Source of the DNA: DATAFO01 sp046728935
GTDB taxonomy: Bacteria > Actinomycetota > Thermoleophilia > Solirubrobacterales > 70-9
Length of the DNA: 16,520 nucleotides
Direction of reading: 5' to 3'
Assembly: GCA_046728935.1 (NCBI GenBank)
Contig: JBKPFS010000115.1
Coordinates: forward strand, 1 to 16,520
Shown here: positions 6,409-12,690 of the stretch, piece by piece
How the letters are laid out: the number at the start of each line of letters is the position of its first letter
Numbering within the stretch: position 1 is the stretch's first letter
Notes under the pieces: generated by a model
The model's database searches: none
What the model was told of the DNA's origin: nothing
The model's input: only the letters and a program-made list of their open reading frames with translations
Translations under genes and position numbers: made by a program

Positions 6409-6861
6409 TTACGAGTCGAGCTCGAGCTCGTACTCGAGGAAGGTCGCGGCCTTGCCGCCGACGCGGTCGTAGACCTTCTGGGCCCGGTGGTTGTCGGGGG
6501 CGGTGAGCCAGGTGACCGCCGGGGCGTCGTTTCGCAGCGCGATCTCCGCGACGCGCTCGATCAGGGCGTCGGCGTGCCCGTGGCCGCGCGCCTCATCGGC
6601 GACGAACAGGTCCTCGAGGACCACGATCCGCGCCGCGCGAAGGCTCGACCACTTCCAGCCGCAGGCGGCGAAGCCGACCACCCGGTCGTCGGCGTCGGTG
6701 GCTACGAGCAGGATCCCCTCGTCGTCGGGGGTCGCGATCAGCGCGCGCGCCATCTCTTCCAGGCCGGCGTCGGTGGGATCGGCCTCGTAGAAGTCGCAGT
6801 AGCCGCGCATCAGCGGCAGCAGCGCGGGGACGTCGGCCTCGGTCGCGTCGCGGATCGCCAC
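6409..6861 (-). CDS. GNAT family N-acetyltransferase
   Basis: A 150-residue single-domain GNAT. The start is GTG 6861, one base after the stop of the upstream gene, with GAAGGG as SD about 7 nt before it; a longer reading upstream would overlap the neighbour's coding sequence and is rejected. MAIRDATEADVPAL is the standard first strand and helix. Motif A is VLEDLFVADEARGHGHADAL (the R-G-H-G-H-A acetyl-CoA pyrophosphate loop), and the C-terminal motif is WLTAPDNHRAQKVYDRVGG. The family transfers acetyl from acetyl-CoA to an amine; here the acceptor is unknown. Tight spacing implies translational coupling with the PRC-like gene. Confidence 0.9.
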   Translation of the reverse strand: MAIRDATEADVPALLPLMRGYCDFYEADPTDAGLEEMARALIATPDDEGILLVATDADDRVVGFAACGWKWSSLRAARIVVLEDLFVADEARGHGHADALIERVAEIALRNDAPAVTWLTAPDNHRAQKVYDRVGGKAATFLEYELELDS

Positions 6862-6862
6862 G

Positions 6863-7240
6863 TCAGCCCTTCCCCGAGATCCTGTCCCAGGCGCGGCGAA
6901 GCTTCTCCTCCAGCTCGTCGTCCCACTCGCGCTCGACGAAGTCCTCGCCTGTGACCTCCACCGCCGCCGGGCTCTTGCCTGGCTCGGGCAGGGCGCTGGC
7001 GCCCGCCTCGTCGACGCTGAGGACGACGCCGCGCTCGTGGATCTCGGCGATCTGGCTCGCGTCGGCGAAGCGCTGGCCACCGGGCAGCACGCTGCGGTCG
7101 ATGACGATGCCGTCGAAGATGTCGGCCTCCGGGTCGGCCAGCACGTGCTCGACCTCGCCGAGCTTCTGGCCGTCGCTGGAGTACACGGGGGTGCCCTCCG
7201 CGAGGGCACGGTACGAGCTCGGAGCGCCCAGGTCCTCCAC
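6863..7240 (-). CDS. PRC-barrel-like domain protein
   Basis: A 125-residue protein. Residues 15-78 (EGTPVYSSDGQKLGEVEHVLADPEADIFDGIVIDRSVLPGGQRFADASQIAEIHERGVVLSVD) have the strand pattern of a PRC-barrel or DUF2171-type domain: a 'set X, then increase the specificity of the link' barrel found in ribosome-maturation factors and in small actinobacterial stress proteins. The tail (95-125) is charged and helical (EDFVEREWDDELEEKLRRAWDRI). GTG 7240 is the only plausible start and has no SD, but TAGGCT lies 7 nt upstream, consistent with a leaderless transcript. First gene of the three-gene minus run. Confidence 0.75.
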   Translation of the reverse strand: MEDLGAPSSYRALAEGTPVYSSDGQKLGEVEHVLADPEADIFDGIVIDRSVLPGGQRFADASQIAEIHERGVVLSVDEAGASALPEPGKSPAAVEVTGEDFVEREWDDELEEKLRRAWDRISGKG

Positions 7241-7247
7241 GCGCCGG

Positions 7248-7253
7248 AGCCTA
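7248..7253 (-). promoter_or_regulatory. Possible leaderless -10 box (TAGGCT)
   Basis: On the minus strand TAGGCT sits 7 nt before GTG 7240, with no SD between. The arrangement is the same as at 2722-2727. Confidence 0.4.
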
Positions 7254-7272
7254 GCGGCGCGGGCCGTTCCGG

Positions 7273-7848
7273 CTACTCGTCGCCGAGGGCGCGCTTGAGG
7301 ATGTCGCGGAGTGCCTTTAGGTCTGCGGCGGAGAGGCCCTGGAGCGCGGGCGGGGGCTCGGCGAACCGGCGATTGAGCTCCTCGCGCAGCTCCGACCCCA
7401 CCTTGGTCGCGGCGATCAGCTTCACGCGGCGGTCATGCTCAGCGACGAGACGCTGCACCAGCCCGCGCTCCTCGAGTCGGTCGACGATCCCGGTGATGTT
7501 CGAGTTGTCGCAGTGCATCGCGTCGGCGAGCTCGCCCATCGAGCGTGGCGCGGCAAGCATCCGCAGGACGATCGCCTGCGAAGGGTGCAGGTCGAGCTCC
7601 GCCGCGATCGTCGGGAAGCGCGGCTTCCCCTCGCGGAAGAGGATCCTCGTCATCAGCGCCCAGGCTTCGCCCGCGCTCCCCTGCGCGTAGTCGGAGATAT
7701 CGAGGGATTCGAGCAGCTCGCGCCGGCGGCGCTCGAGCCGCTCACGCGCCTTCGCCTGCCGCTCGTCGAGCTTTTCCTGTGCGCGGTCGAACCGCTCACG
7801 AACCTTCGCCGCCTTCGCCGCCTGCCGGTCTGAGGTCACCGCATCCAT
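7273..7848 (-). CDS. MarR-family transcriptional regulator with N-terminal coiled coil
   Basis: A 191-residue protein, longer than the usual 140-160. Residues 8-48 are almost wholly charged and helical (RQAAKAAKVRERFDRAQEKL...), probably an extra coiled coil. The rest is a MarR winged helix: LDLHPSQAIVLRMLA (about 85-99), MGELADAMHCDNSNITGIVDRLEERGLVQR (recognition region, about 103-132), the wing EHDRRVKLIAAT (about 136-147), and a C-terminal dimerisation helix. MarR proteins repress by binding palindromes and are released by small ligands. It is divergent from the exporter at 7967 with a palindromic AT-rich site between them, so I infer that it represses the exporter and itself. The ligand is unknown. 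The ATG has no SD; TAGACT lies 14 nt upstream. Confidence 0.9.
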   Translation of the reverse strand: MDAVTSDRQAAKAAKVRERFDRAQEKLDERQAKARERLERRRRELLESLDISDYAQGSAGEAWALMTRILFREGKPRFPTIAAELDLHPSQAIVLRMLAAPRSMGELADAMHCDNSNITGIVDRLEERGLVQRLVAEHDRRVKLIAATKVGSELREELNRRFAEPPPALQGLSAADLKALRDILKRALGDE

Positions 7849-7862
7849 GTGAGATCGATGCT

Positions 7863-7868
7863 AGTCTA
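7863..7868 (-). promoter_or_regulatory. Possible -10 box of the marR-type gene
   Basis: TAGACT on the minus strand is a good actinobacterial -10. The operator-like repeat covers where a -35 would lie (TTGGTC at 7889-7894, though spacing 20 is long). The transcript would have a very short leader. Confidence 0.45.
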
Positions 7869-7873
7869 CACCA

Positions 7874-7900
7874 TCAATAGTTGACTATGACCAATATTGA
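7874..7900. promoter_or_regulatory. Candidate MarR operator
   Basis: Two nested symmetries occur in an AT-rich island: TCAATA (7874-7879) with TATTGA (7895-7900), and the near-continuous palindrome ATAGT-TG-ACTAT (7877-7888). It lies between divergent marR-type and ABC genes, which is where a MarR dimer would bind to control both. Confidence 0.6.
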
Positions 7901-7966
7901 GGAAATCTGAAATCACCTACCTCAGACTGGACCGAGTACGCGAAGCGAGACGGAGGCTTGACCGAG

Positions 7967-9031
7967 ATGACCACACCGAGCGCCGGCCTAAACGGGAGGG
8001 CGGCCGCCAACGGCGGCGACAACGGGATCGAGGTCGAGGGGCTCGTGAGGGTGTTCAAGAAGGGACCCCGCGCCGTTGACGGCATCGACCTGACCGTCGC
8101 CCCCGGCGAGATCTACGGCTTCCTCGGCCCCAATGGCGCCGGCAAGTCGACCGCCGTCCACATGCTGACCACGCTCCTGCCCCCCACGGAGGGCACGGCG
8201 CGGGTCGCCGGCCACGACATCATCCGCGAGGGCCCCGCCGTGCGCGACGCCAACGGTGTCGCGCGACAAGAGGCGGCGCTCGACCCCCTGCTCACCCGCC
8301 GCGAGCACATGCGCCTCCAGGCGGGGATGCACGGGTTCAGCCGCGCCGAGGCCCAGCGCCGCGGCGAGGCGCTGCTCGAGCGCGTCGGTCTTGCCGAGGC
8401 GGCCGACCGCAAGGTCCGCAGCTACTCGGGTGGGATGAAGCGCCGCCTCGACCTCGGGCTGGCGCTGGTCCACGAGCCGCGCATCCTCTTCCTCGACGAG
8501 CCCACGACCGGCCTCGACGTGCAGAGCCGCTCGGCCCTGTGGGCCGAGGTCTCGCGCCTCGCGGGCCAGCACGGCGTCACCGTCTTCCTCACCACCCAGT
8601 ACCTCGAGGAGGCCGATCAGCTCGCCGACCGCGTGGCGATCATCGACCACGGCAAGATCGTCGCCGAGGGCACGCCCGACGCGCTCAAGGAGCAGATCGG
8701 CCGCCCGACGATCGAGGCGGCGCCGGCCGACGAGGCGGATGGCCGGCGACTCCTGGCGACGCTCGAGCGCTTCGGCGAGCGGATGGACGCCGCGCCGGGC
8801 AAGGTCGCCGTGCGCCTCGACGACGGCGTCGAGGAGCTCACCGACGTCGTGCGCGCCCTCGACGCGGCAAACATCGCGATCGGCGACCTCGACCTGCACG
8901 AGCCGAGCCTCGACGACGTGTTCCTCGCCAAGACCGGCCGCCGGCTCGAGGGCGCGGGCGGCGAGACCGGCGAGCACGCCGCGATCGACCCGTCGCTCGA
9001 GCCCGCGGCGGCGACCTCGGTCGGACGTTAG
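7967..9031 (+). CDS. ABC exporter ATP-binding protein, DrrA-like
   Basis: A 354-residue ATPase. ATG 7967 is preferred over TTG 7958: GGAGG (7952-7956) is 10 nt from the ATG but only 1 nt from the TTG. Motifs: Walker A GPNGAGKST (54-62), Q-loop Gln101, signature YSGGM (153-157), Walker B ILFLDEP (173-179), D-loop TGLD, and TTQYLEEADQL in the H-loop, where Gln211 replaces His as is normal for the daunorubicin-resistance (DrrA) subfamily. The C-terminal extension (about 240-330, ending LHEPSLDDVFLAKTGRRL) is also DrrA-like. It powers the two permeases that follow, exporting a drug, lipid or glycolipid; the substrate is unknown. Probably controlled by the divergent MarR regulator. Confidence 0.95.
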   Translation: MTTPSAGLNGRAAANGGDNGIEVEGLVRVFKKGPRAVDGIDLTVAPGEIYGFLGPNGAGKSTAVHMLTTLLPPTEGTARVAGHDIIREGPAVRDANGVARQEAALDPLLTRREHMRLQAGMHGFSRAEAQRRGEALLERVGLAEAADRKVRSYSGGMKRRLDLGLALVHEPRILFLDEPTTGLDVQSRSALWAEVSRLAGQHGVTVFLTTQYLEEADQLADRVAIIDHGKIVAEGTPDALKEQIGRPTIEAAPADEADGRRLLATLERFGERMDAAPGKVAVRLDDGVEELTDVVRALDAANIAIGDLDLHEPSLDDVFLAKTGRRLEGAGGETGEHAAIDPSLEPAAATSVGR

Positions 9032-9037
9032 GAAGCG

Positions 9038-9814
9038 ATGCCCGCGACGCTCACCCAGGTCGGATACCTCGCCCAGAGGGCGGTGTTGCGCGTGGCGCGC
9101 ACGCCGTTCCTGATCGTCCCCAGCCTGCTCTTCCCGCTGATCCTGCTGGCGGTCAACGCGAGCGGGCTCGAGGCGACCACCAACCTGCCGGGCTTCCCGA
9201 CCGACAACTACGTCACCTTCGCGATCGCCTTCGCCTTCATGCAGGGGGCGATGTTCTCCACCATCGGCGCCGGCCAGACGGTCGCCGAGGATGTCCAGCG
9301 CGGCTTCCTCAGCCGCCTCCAGCTCACCCCGCTTCGCGGCGCCGCGCTGATCATGGGTCAGCTCGCGGGCGTCGTCGTCCTCGGCCTGGTGCAGGCGGCC
9401 GTCTACCTCACGGTTGGCCTGCTCGCCGGCGGCAGCTTCGCGGCCGGGGTGGCGGGCGTGCCGGTGCTGTTCGCGCTCTCGGTCCTGATCTCGACCGGCT
9501 TCGGCGCGCTGGGCCTCTTCTTCGGGCTTCGCTCCGGAGCCCCCGAGGCCGTGCAGGGGCTCTTCCCGCTCCTCTTCATCTTCCTGTTCTTCAGCTCGAT
9601 GGCGCTGCCGCGCGACCTGATCGCCATCGACTGGTTCCGCACCATCGCCGACTGGAACCCCATCAGCTACATGCTCGAGGGGATCCGCAGCCTGTTCATC
9701 GACGGCTGGGACGGCGAGGCGCTCGCGCTCGGCTTCGGCCTGGGCGCGGCCCTACTCGCCGGTGGCGTCGCGGCGGCGTCGGCGGCCCTGCGCACGAGGA
9801 TGGTGAGGACATGA
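9038..9814 (+). CDS. ABC-2 type permease, DrrB-like (first)
   Basis: A 258-residue integral membrane protein with about six helices: PFLIVPSLLFPLILLAV (residues about 24-40), the segment around 62-78, AALIMGQLAGVVVLGLVQAAVYLTVGLLAGG, VPVLFALSVLISTGFGALGLFFGL, GLFPLLFIFLFFSSMALP, and a last helix near 230-250. The family features are VAEDVQRGFLSRLQLTPLRGAAL (the coupling region after helix 2) and SSMALPRD...WNPISYMLEGIRSLF. ATG 9038 follows the ATPase stop by 6 nt, with AGGA as SD overlapping that stop, so the genes are coupled. Forms the export channel together with the second permease. Confidence 0.93.
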   Translation: MPATLTQVGYLAQRAVLRVARTPFLIVPSLLFPLILLAVNASGLEATTNLPGFPTDNYVTFAIAFAFMQGAMFSTIGAGQTVAEDVQRGFLSRLQLTPLRGAALIMGQLAGVVVLGLVQAAVYLTVGLLAGGSFAAGVAGVPVLFALSVLISTGFGALGLFFGLRSGAPEAVQGLFPLLFIFLFFSSMALPRDLIAIDWFRTIADWNPISYMLEGIRSLFIDGWDGEALALGFGLGAALLAGGVAAASAALRTRMVRT

Positions 9815-10599
9815 ACGAGCCACGTGCGAGGCGGCGTCGATTCCTCGGCGCGGCGAAGACGGTCGCCTGGCGGCAGCTCAAGGTGCTGGTTCGAAACCCC
9901 GCCCTGCTCCTGCCCCCGCTGCTGATGCCGATCTTCTTCTTCGTCGCGTTCGCCGGCGGCCTCTCGGCGGTCGATAGTGCGCCGGGCTTCGACTACCCCG
10001 ACTACGACAGCTTCCAGTTCGTCTTCGTGCTGCTCCAGTCGGCGGCCTTCGGCGGCGTCTTCACCGGCTTTTCCATCGCGGCCGACTTCGAGTTCGGGTT
10101 CGCGCGACGCCTGATGCTCGCCGCGCACGATCGCTCCGCCCTCATCGTCGGCTACGCGCTGGTCGCGCTGGCGCGGGCGGCGCTGGTCATGAGCGTGCTC
10201 GTGGTGGTGGCGCTGATCGGCGGCGCCTCGATCACGGGCTCGGGCCTCGACCTCTTCGGGCTCTTCGGCTTGGCCCTGATCTTCAACATCTCCTCGACCC
10301 TGTTCGCGACCGGCATCGCGATGCGAGTGCGCACCATGCAGGGCGCGCCCCTGATGCAGGTGCCGGTGTTCATCGCCCTGCTGACGGCCCCCGTCTACGT
10401 CCCGATCGATCTGATCGAGGGCTGGGTCCACACCGTCGCCCAGGTGAACCCGGTGACCGCGCTGCTCGAGGCCGGGCGCGGCCTCGTGATCGGCGACCCG
10501 GTCAAGGTCGGCCTCGCGTTCACGATCGTCGCCGGCCTGATCGCGCTGTTCAGCGTCTGGGCGATGCGCGGCCTCCGAAGCGCGGAGGCCGCCGGCTAG
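9811..10599 (+). CDS. ABC-2 type permease, DrrB-like (second)
   Basis: A 262-residue membrane protein. The start ATG 9811 overlaps the first permease's stop by 4 bases (ATGA), a classic coupling; a longer upstream reading in this frame is only a shadow of the preceding genes. The N-terminus is basic (MNEPRARRRRFL). About six helices follow (ALLLPPLLMPIFFFVAFAGGLS, FVFVLLQSAAFGGVFTGFSIA, VALARAALVMSVLVVVALIGG, LFGLFGLALIFNISSTLFATGI, MQVPVFIALLTAPVYVP, LAFTIVAGLIALFSVWAM). FEFGFARRLMLAAHDRSALIVGYAL and VNPVTALLEAGRGLV correspond to family-conserved segments. It differs clearly from the first permease, so the exporter is probably a heterodimer. Confidence 0.93.
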   Translation: MNEPRARRRRFLGAAKTVAWRQLKVLVRNPALLLPPLLMPIFFFVAFAGGLSAVDSAPGFDYPDYDSFQFVFVLLQSAAFGGVFTGFSIAADFEFGFARRLMLAAHDRSALIVGYALVALARAALVMSVLVVVALIGGASITGSGLDLFGLFGLALIFNISSTLFATGIAMRVRTMQGAPLMQVPVFIALLTAPVYVPIDLIEGWVHTVAQVNPVTALLEAGRGLVIGDPVKVGLAFTIVAGLIALFSVWAMRGLRSAEAAG

Positions 10600-10694
10600 C
10601 TTCCCCCCTTCCCTCGGTCCCTACCCCACACCGCGACGCGCCCCTTCCCCGGGGCGCGCGTCGCCCCTGCCCAGCCACAACCGCCCGGCGAGCG

Positions 10695-10716
10695 TTCCGA
10701 ATGGATCCATCCGAAA
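10695..10716. repeat. Imperfect palindrome centred on ATGGATCCAT
   Basis: ATGGATCCAT (10701-10710) is a perfect 10-bp palindrome. The flanks TTCCGA and CCGAAA are symmetrical at 4 of 6 positions. It could be a protein-binding site or be chance; no promoter is recognised beside it. Confidence 0.4.
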
Positions 10717-10732
10717 GCCGCCGGGCCGGCGC

Positions 10733-10781
10733 TAGTGGGCCGGATCTTGCCGCTATATAGACGGCAAAAAACGGCCCACTA
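10733..10781. repeat. Nested inverted repeat with CTATATAG core
   Basis: The outer arms TAGTGGGCCG (10733-10742) and CGGCCCACTA (10772-10781) pair over 10 bp. Inside, GATC faces AAAA, then TTGCCG (10747-10752) pairs with CGGCAA (10762-10767) around CTATATAG (itself a perfect 8-bp palindrome) plus A. As RNA it is a two-part hairpin with an internal loop; as DNA, a cruciform-capable palindrome. On the minus strand the internal loop plus the adjoining TT gives a T6 run. It may be a terminator-like element, a structured RNA, or a small non-autonomous repeat. Confidence 0.6.
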
Positions 10782-10811
10782 CGGAGAGGAACAAGTCGCC
10801 AGCCCGAACGG

Positions 10812-10846
10812 GCGAGCCGCGCCCGTCCCGCCCGGGCGCGGCTCGC
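10812..10846. terminator. 14-bp GC stem-loop between convergent genes
   Basis: GCGAGCCGCGCCCG (10812-10825) and CGGGCGCGGCTCGC (10833-10846) are perfectly complementary with loop TCCCGCC. It lies between convergent genes and so could end transcription from both sides. No T-tract follows, as is common for actinobacterial hairpins of this kind. Confidence 0.6.
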
Positions 10847-10854
10847 GTGTCACT

Positions 10855-10874
10855 CCCCCAGGGGGCTCTGGGGG
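10855..10874 (-). terminator. Stem-loop just past the cupredoxin stop
   Basis: CCCCCAG (10855-10861) and CTGGGGG (10868-10874) form a 7-bp stem 14 bases after the cupredoxin stop codon. A rho-independent-like role is inferred from position. Confidence 0.45.
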
Positions 10875-10888
10875 TTAGCGGGTGAAGC

Positions 10889-11323
10889 TCACTTGACCGT
10901 GACCTCGCCCTCCATGCCCTGGTCCTTGTGGCCGTCGATCGGGCAGTACCACTCGTAGGTGCCGGGCTGGAGATCAACCGTCAGGTCGCCGGAGGCGCCG
11001 GGATCGAGATCGCCCTCGATCTCCGTCTCCTCGATCCCGTTGCCCTCGATCTCGAGGTTGTGGGTCACCTGACCGTCGTTGGTGACCTGGAACGTGACGG
11101 TGCCCGCGTCGACCGTTGGATCCGCCGGGTCGATCGCGTACTCGGTCTCGCTCACGTCGATGGTCTGAGCGCCGCCGCCCCCGCCGGAGGCCTCGGTGGT
11201 GGTCGTCTCGCTCGACGCGGCCGTCGTCTCCTCGTCATCGTCGTCGCCCCCGCAGGCCGCGAGCGCAAACGGGAACGCCGCCAGCGGCACCGCGATCACG
11301 AGGACAGTCAGGAGTTTGCGCAC
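10889..11323 (-). CDS. Cupredoxin (plastocyanin-like) lipoprotein
   Basis: A 144-residue secreted lipoprotein. The signal peptide is MRKLLTVLVIAVPLAAFPFALAAC with lipobox LAAC (Cys24), followed by an acidic Asp/Glu run and a Ser/Thr/Gly-rich linker (about 25-52). The cupredoxin domain (53-144) keeps all type-1 copper ligands: His88 (VTHNLEI), Cys127 (YEWYCPIDGH), His132 and Met137 (GHKDQGMEG). It should be a membrane-tethered blue-copper electron carrier on the outer face of the cytoplasmic membrane. The start is GTG 11323, because GGAGG lies 6 nt upstream; a longer reading to 11611 would run antisense through the sigma gene and is rejected. Divergent from the ECF sigma gene, which may control it. 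Confidence 0.93.
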   Translation of the reverse strand: MRKLLTVLVIAVPLAAFPFALAACGGDDDDEETTAASSETTTTEASGGGGGAQTIDVSETEYAIDPADPTVDAGTVTFQVTNDGQVTHNLEIEGNGIEETEIEGDLDPGASGDLTVDLQPGTYEWYCPIDGHKDQGMEGEVTVK

Positions 11324-11381
11324 CTCTAACCTCCAGTCACGTTCTTCGGTCTCACCCCTCGATACGGGCCAGCGGGCCCCC

Positions 11382-11405
11382 GGGATTGCCGCCCCGTGCA
11401 ATCCC
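11382..11405. promoter_or_regulatory. Inverted repeat in the cupredoxin/sigma promoter gap
   Basis: GGGATTGC (11382-11389), spacer CGCCCCGT, GCAATCCC (11398-11405) is a perfect 8-bp inverted repeat in the 108-base gap between divergent genes. It lies 26 bases before the sigma start. It could be an operator for a dimeric regulator or an RNA hairpin in the sigma leader; no known motif is recognised. Confidence 0.45.
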
Positions 11406-11431
11406 CGGATTGGCCGCGGCCGTAGTTCCTC

Positions 11432-11980
11432 ATGTGGCCGCTTTCCGATGAGGCGCTCGTAGCCGGGCTGGCGCTCGGCGACTCGGAGGCCGCGACCGCC
11501 TTCGTGCGTCGCTTCCAGGCGCGCGTGTTCGGGCTCGCGCTGTCGATGGTCGGCGATCGGGCGGTCGCCGAGGAGGTGGCCCAGGAGACCTTCCTGCGCG
11601 CCTGGCGTCACGCCGGCGCCTACGACCCGCGCCGCGGGCGGGTGGCGACGTGGCTGCTCTCAATCGCCCGCAACCTCGCGATCGACCAGCTGCGGGTGCG
11701 CCGGCCCGAGACGATCGACCCGGCCGAGCTCCGCGACCGCGAGCGGGCGATGTGGGCGGCGATCGACTCCGGCGAGCCGACCGGCGAGCTCGCCGACCTG
11801 CGCGAGGCGCTCGCCGGCCTGCCAGAGGAGCAGCGGCGGGCGCTGCTCCTGGCGGCGCTGTTCGGGTTCACCGCGCGCGAGATCGGGGCCATGGAAGACG
11901 CGCCGGTGGGCACCGCGAAGACGAGGATCCGGGCGGCGATGATCAAGCTCCGCTCGATTCTCGAGGAGCGCGAGCCGTGA
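11432..11980 (+). CDS. ECF-type RNA polymerase sigma factor
   Basis: A 182-residue sigma-70 family protein of ECF layout. Region 2 spans about 22-90: FVRRFQARVFGLALSMVGDRAVAEEVAQETFLRAWRHAGAYD, with the -10-melting segment RGRVATWLLSIARNLAIDQLR. Region 4 spans about 125-178: ALAGLPEEQRRALLLAALFGFTAREIGAMEDAPVGTAKTRIRAAMIKLR, with the -35-reading helix-turn-helix. The linker is short and there is no C-terminal SnoaL-like extension. The start ATG has no SD; GTAGTTC lies a few nt upstream and may be part of a leaderless promoter. The stop overlaps the anti-sigma start (GTGA). It would be held inactive by the next gene's product and released by an envelope signal. Its regulon is unknown. Confidence 0.95.
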   Translation: MWPLSDEALVAGLALGDSEAATAFVRRFQARVFGLALSMVGDRAVAEEVAQETFLRAWRHAGAYDPRRGRVATWLLSIARNLAIDQLRVRRPETIDPAELRDRERAMWAAIDSGEPTGELADLREALAGLPEEQRRALLLAALFGFTAREIGAMEDAPVGTAKTRIRAAMIKLRSILEEREP

Positions 11981-12681
11981 GCGCCGAGGGCTGCGAGCGC
12001 GTCCGCGAGCTGGCACCCGAGCTTGCGCTGGGGATCGCCGACGGCGAGGAGCGCGCCGAGGCGCTCGAGCACCTCGGCGCCTGCGCCGACTGCCGCCGCT
12101 ACCTGGAGGAGCTCTCGACCACCGCCGACGAGCTGCTGCTGCTCGCCCCGGAGCAGGAGCCGCCGGTCGGCTTCGAGGCGCGCGTGGTCGACCAGATCGC
12201 ACCGCGGAAGCGGCGGCGGCGCTGGGGGGTGGTCACTGCGGGGGCCGCGACCGCCGTCGCCGCCGCTGCGGCCGCGCTCGCCGTCTGGGCCGCCACCGCC
12301 GACGACCGCGACCTGGCGGGCGAGTACCGCGACACGCTCGGGGTCGCGAACGGCAAGTACTTCGCCGTTGCGCCGCTCGAGGCGCCCGGCCACCGCGAGG
12401 TCGGCGACGTGTTCGGCTACCAGGGCTCGCCCTCGTGGGTGCTGGTGGTCGCGTCACCGCGTGAGGAGTACGCGGAGAACGGCGGCGAGCTCCGCGCCGG
12501 CACCTACCAGGTCCAGCTGCTCACCACCGCCGGCAAGCGACTCGCGCTCGGGCCGCTCGAGGTCACCGGCGGGAGCGGCACCGCCGCCCACACGCTCCCG
12601 GTCGACTACGACCGGATCTCGGAGCTGCGCCTGCTTCGCGAGGGCGGCGGCGAGGTCGCCGGGGCCGAGCTCGGCGACTAG
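11977..12681 (+). CDS. Membrane anti-sigma factor with zinc-binding domain (RskA-like)
   Basis: A 234-residue protein starting at GTG 11977, which overlaps the sigma stop by 4 bases; a longer upstream reading is a shadow of the sigma gene. Residues about 5-45 form an anti-sigma zinc-binding domain with H32-x3-C36-x2-C39 (HLGACADC). After the basic patch RKRRRR comes one membrane helix (about 83-107, WGVVTAGAATAV...LAVW). The outer domain (about 108-234) includes the strand pattern SWVLVVASPREEYAENGGELRAGTYQVQLLT and LPVDYDRISELRLLRE, like the extracytoplasmic domain of SigK-type anti-sigma factors. It should hold the sigma factor at the membrane until the outer domain is perturbed or cleaved. 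No site-2 protease is encoded nearby. Confidence 0.9.
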   Translation: MSAEGCERVRELAPELALGIADGEERAEALEHLGACADCRRYLEELSTTADELLLLAPEQEPPVGFEARVVDQIAPRKRRRRWGVVTAGAATAVAAAAAALAVWAATADDRDLAGEYRDTLGVANGKYFAVAPLEAPGHREVGDVFGYQGSPSWVLVVASPREEYAENGGELRAGTYQVQLLTTAGKRLALGPLEVTGGSGTAAHTLPVDYDRISELRLLREGGGEVAGAELGD

Positions 12682-12690
12682 CGACCCGGG

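Larger units (their letters stand above)
10600..10888. other. Intergenic region rich in inverted repeats
   Basis: This is the gap between the second permease and the cupredoxin gene, whose 3' ends converge. I see no believable coding sequence. It holds a GGATCC-centred palindrome, a nested hairpin with an AT-rich core, a 14-bp perfect GC stem, the short hairpin CCCG-AA-CGGG (10803-10812), and a 7-bp stem next to the cupredoxin stop. Individual elements are listed separately. Confidence 0.7.

Noticed and set aside
8596..8601. Gln instead of His in the H-loop of the ABC ATPase (TTQYLEEAD)
   Set aside because: It looks like a missing catalytic residue but is the normal form in DrrA-type ATPases, so it is not a defect.
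8539..9800. Open frame overlapping the ATPase and first permease and joining the second permease
   Set aside because: The upstream part is Arg/Pro/Ala-rich shadow of two clear genes; the real second permease starts at ATG 9811, overlapping the previous stop by four bases.
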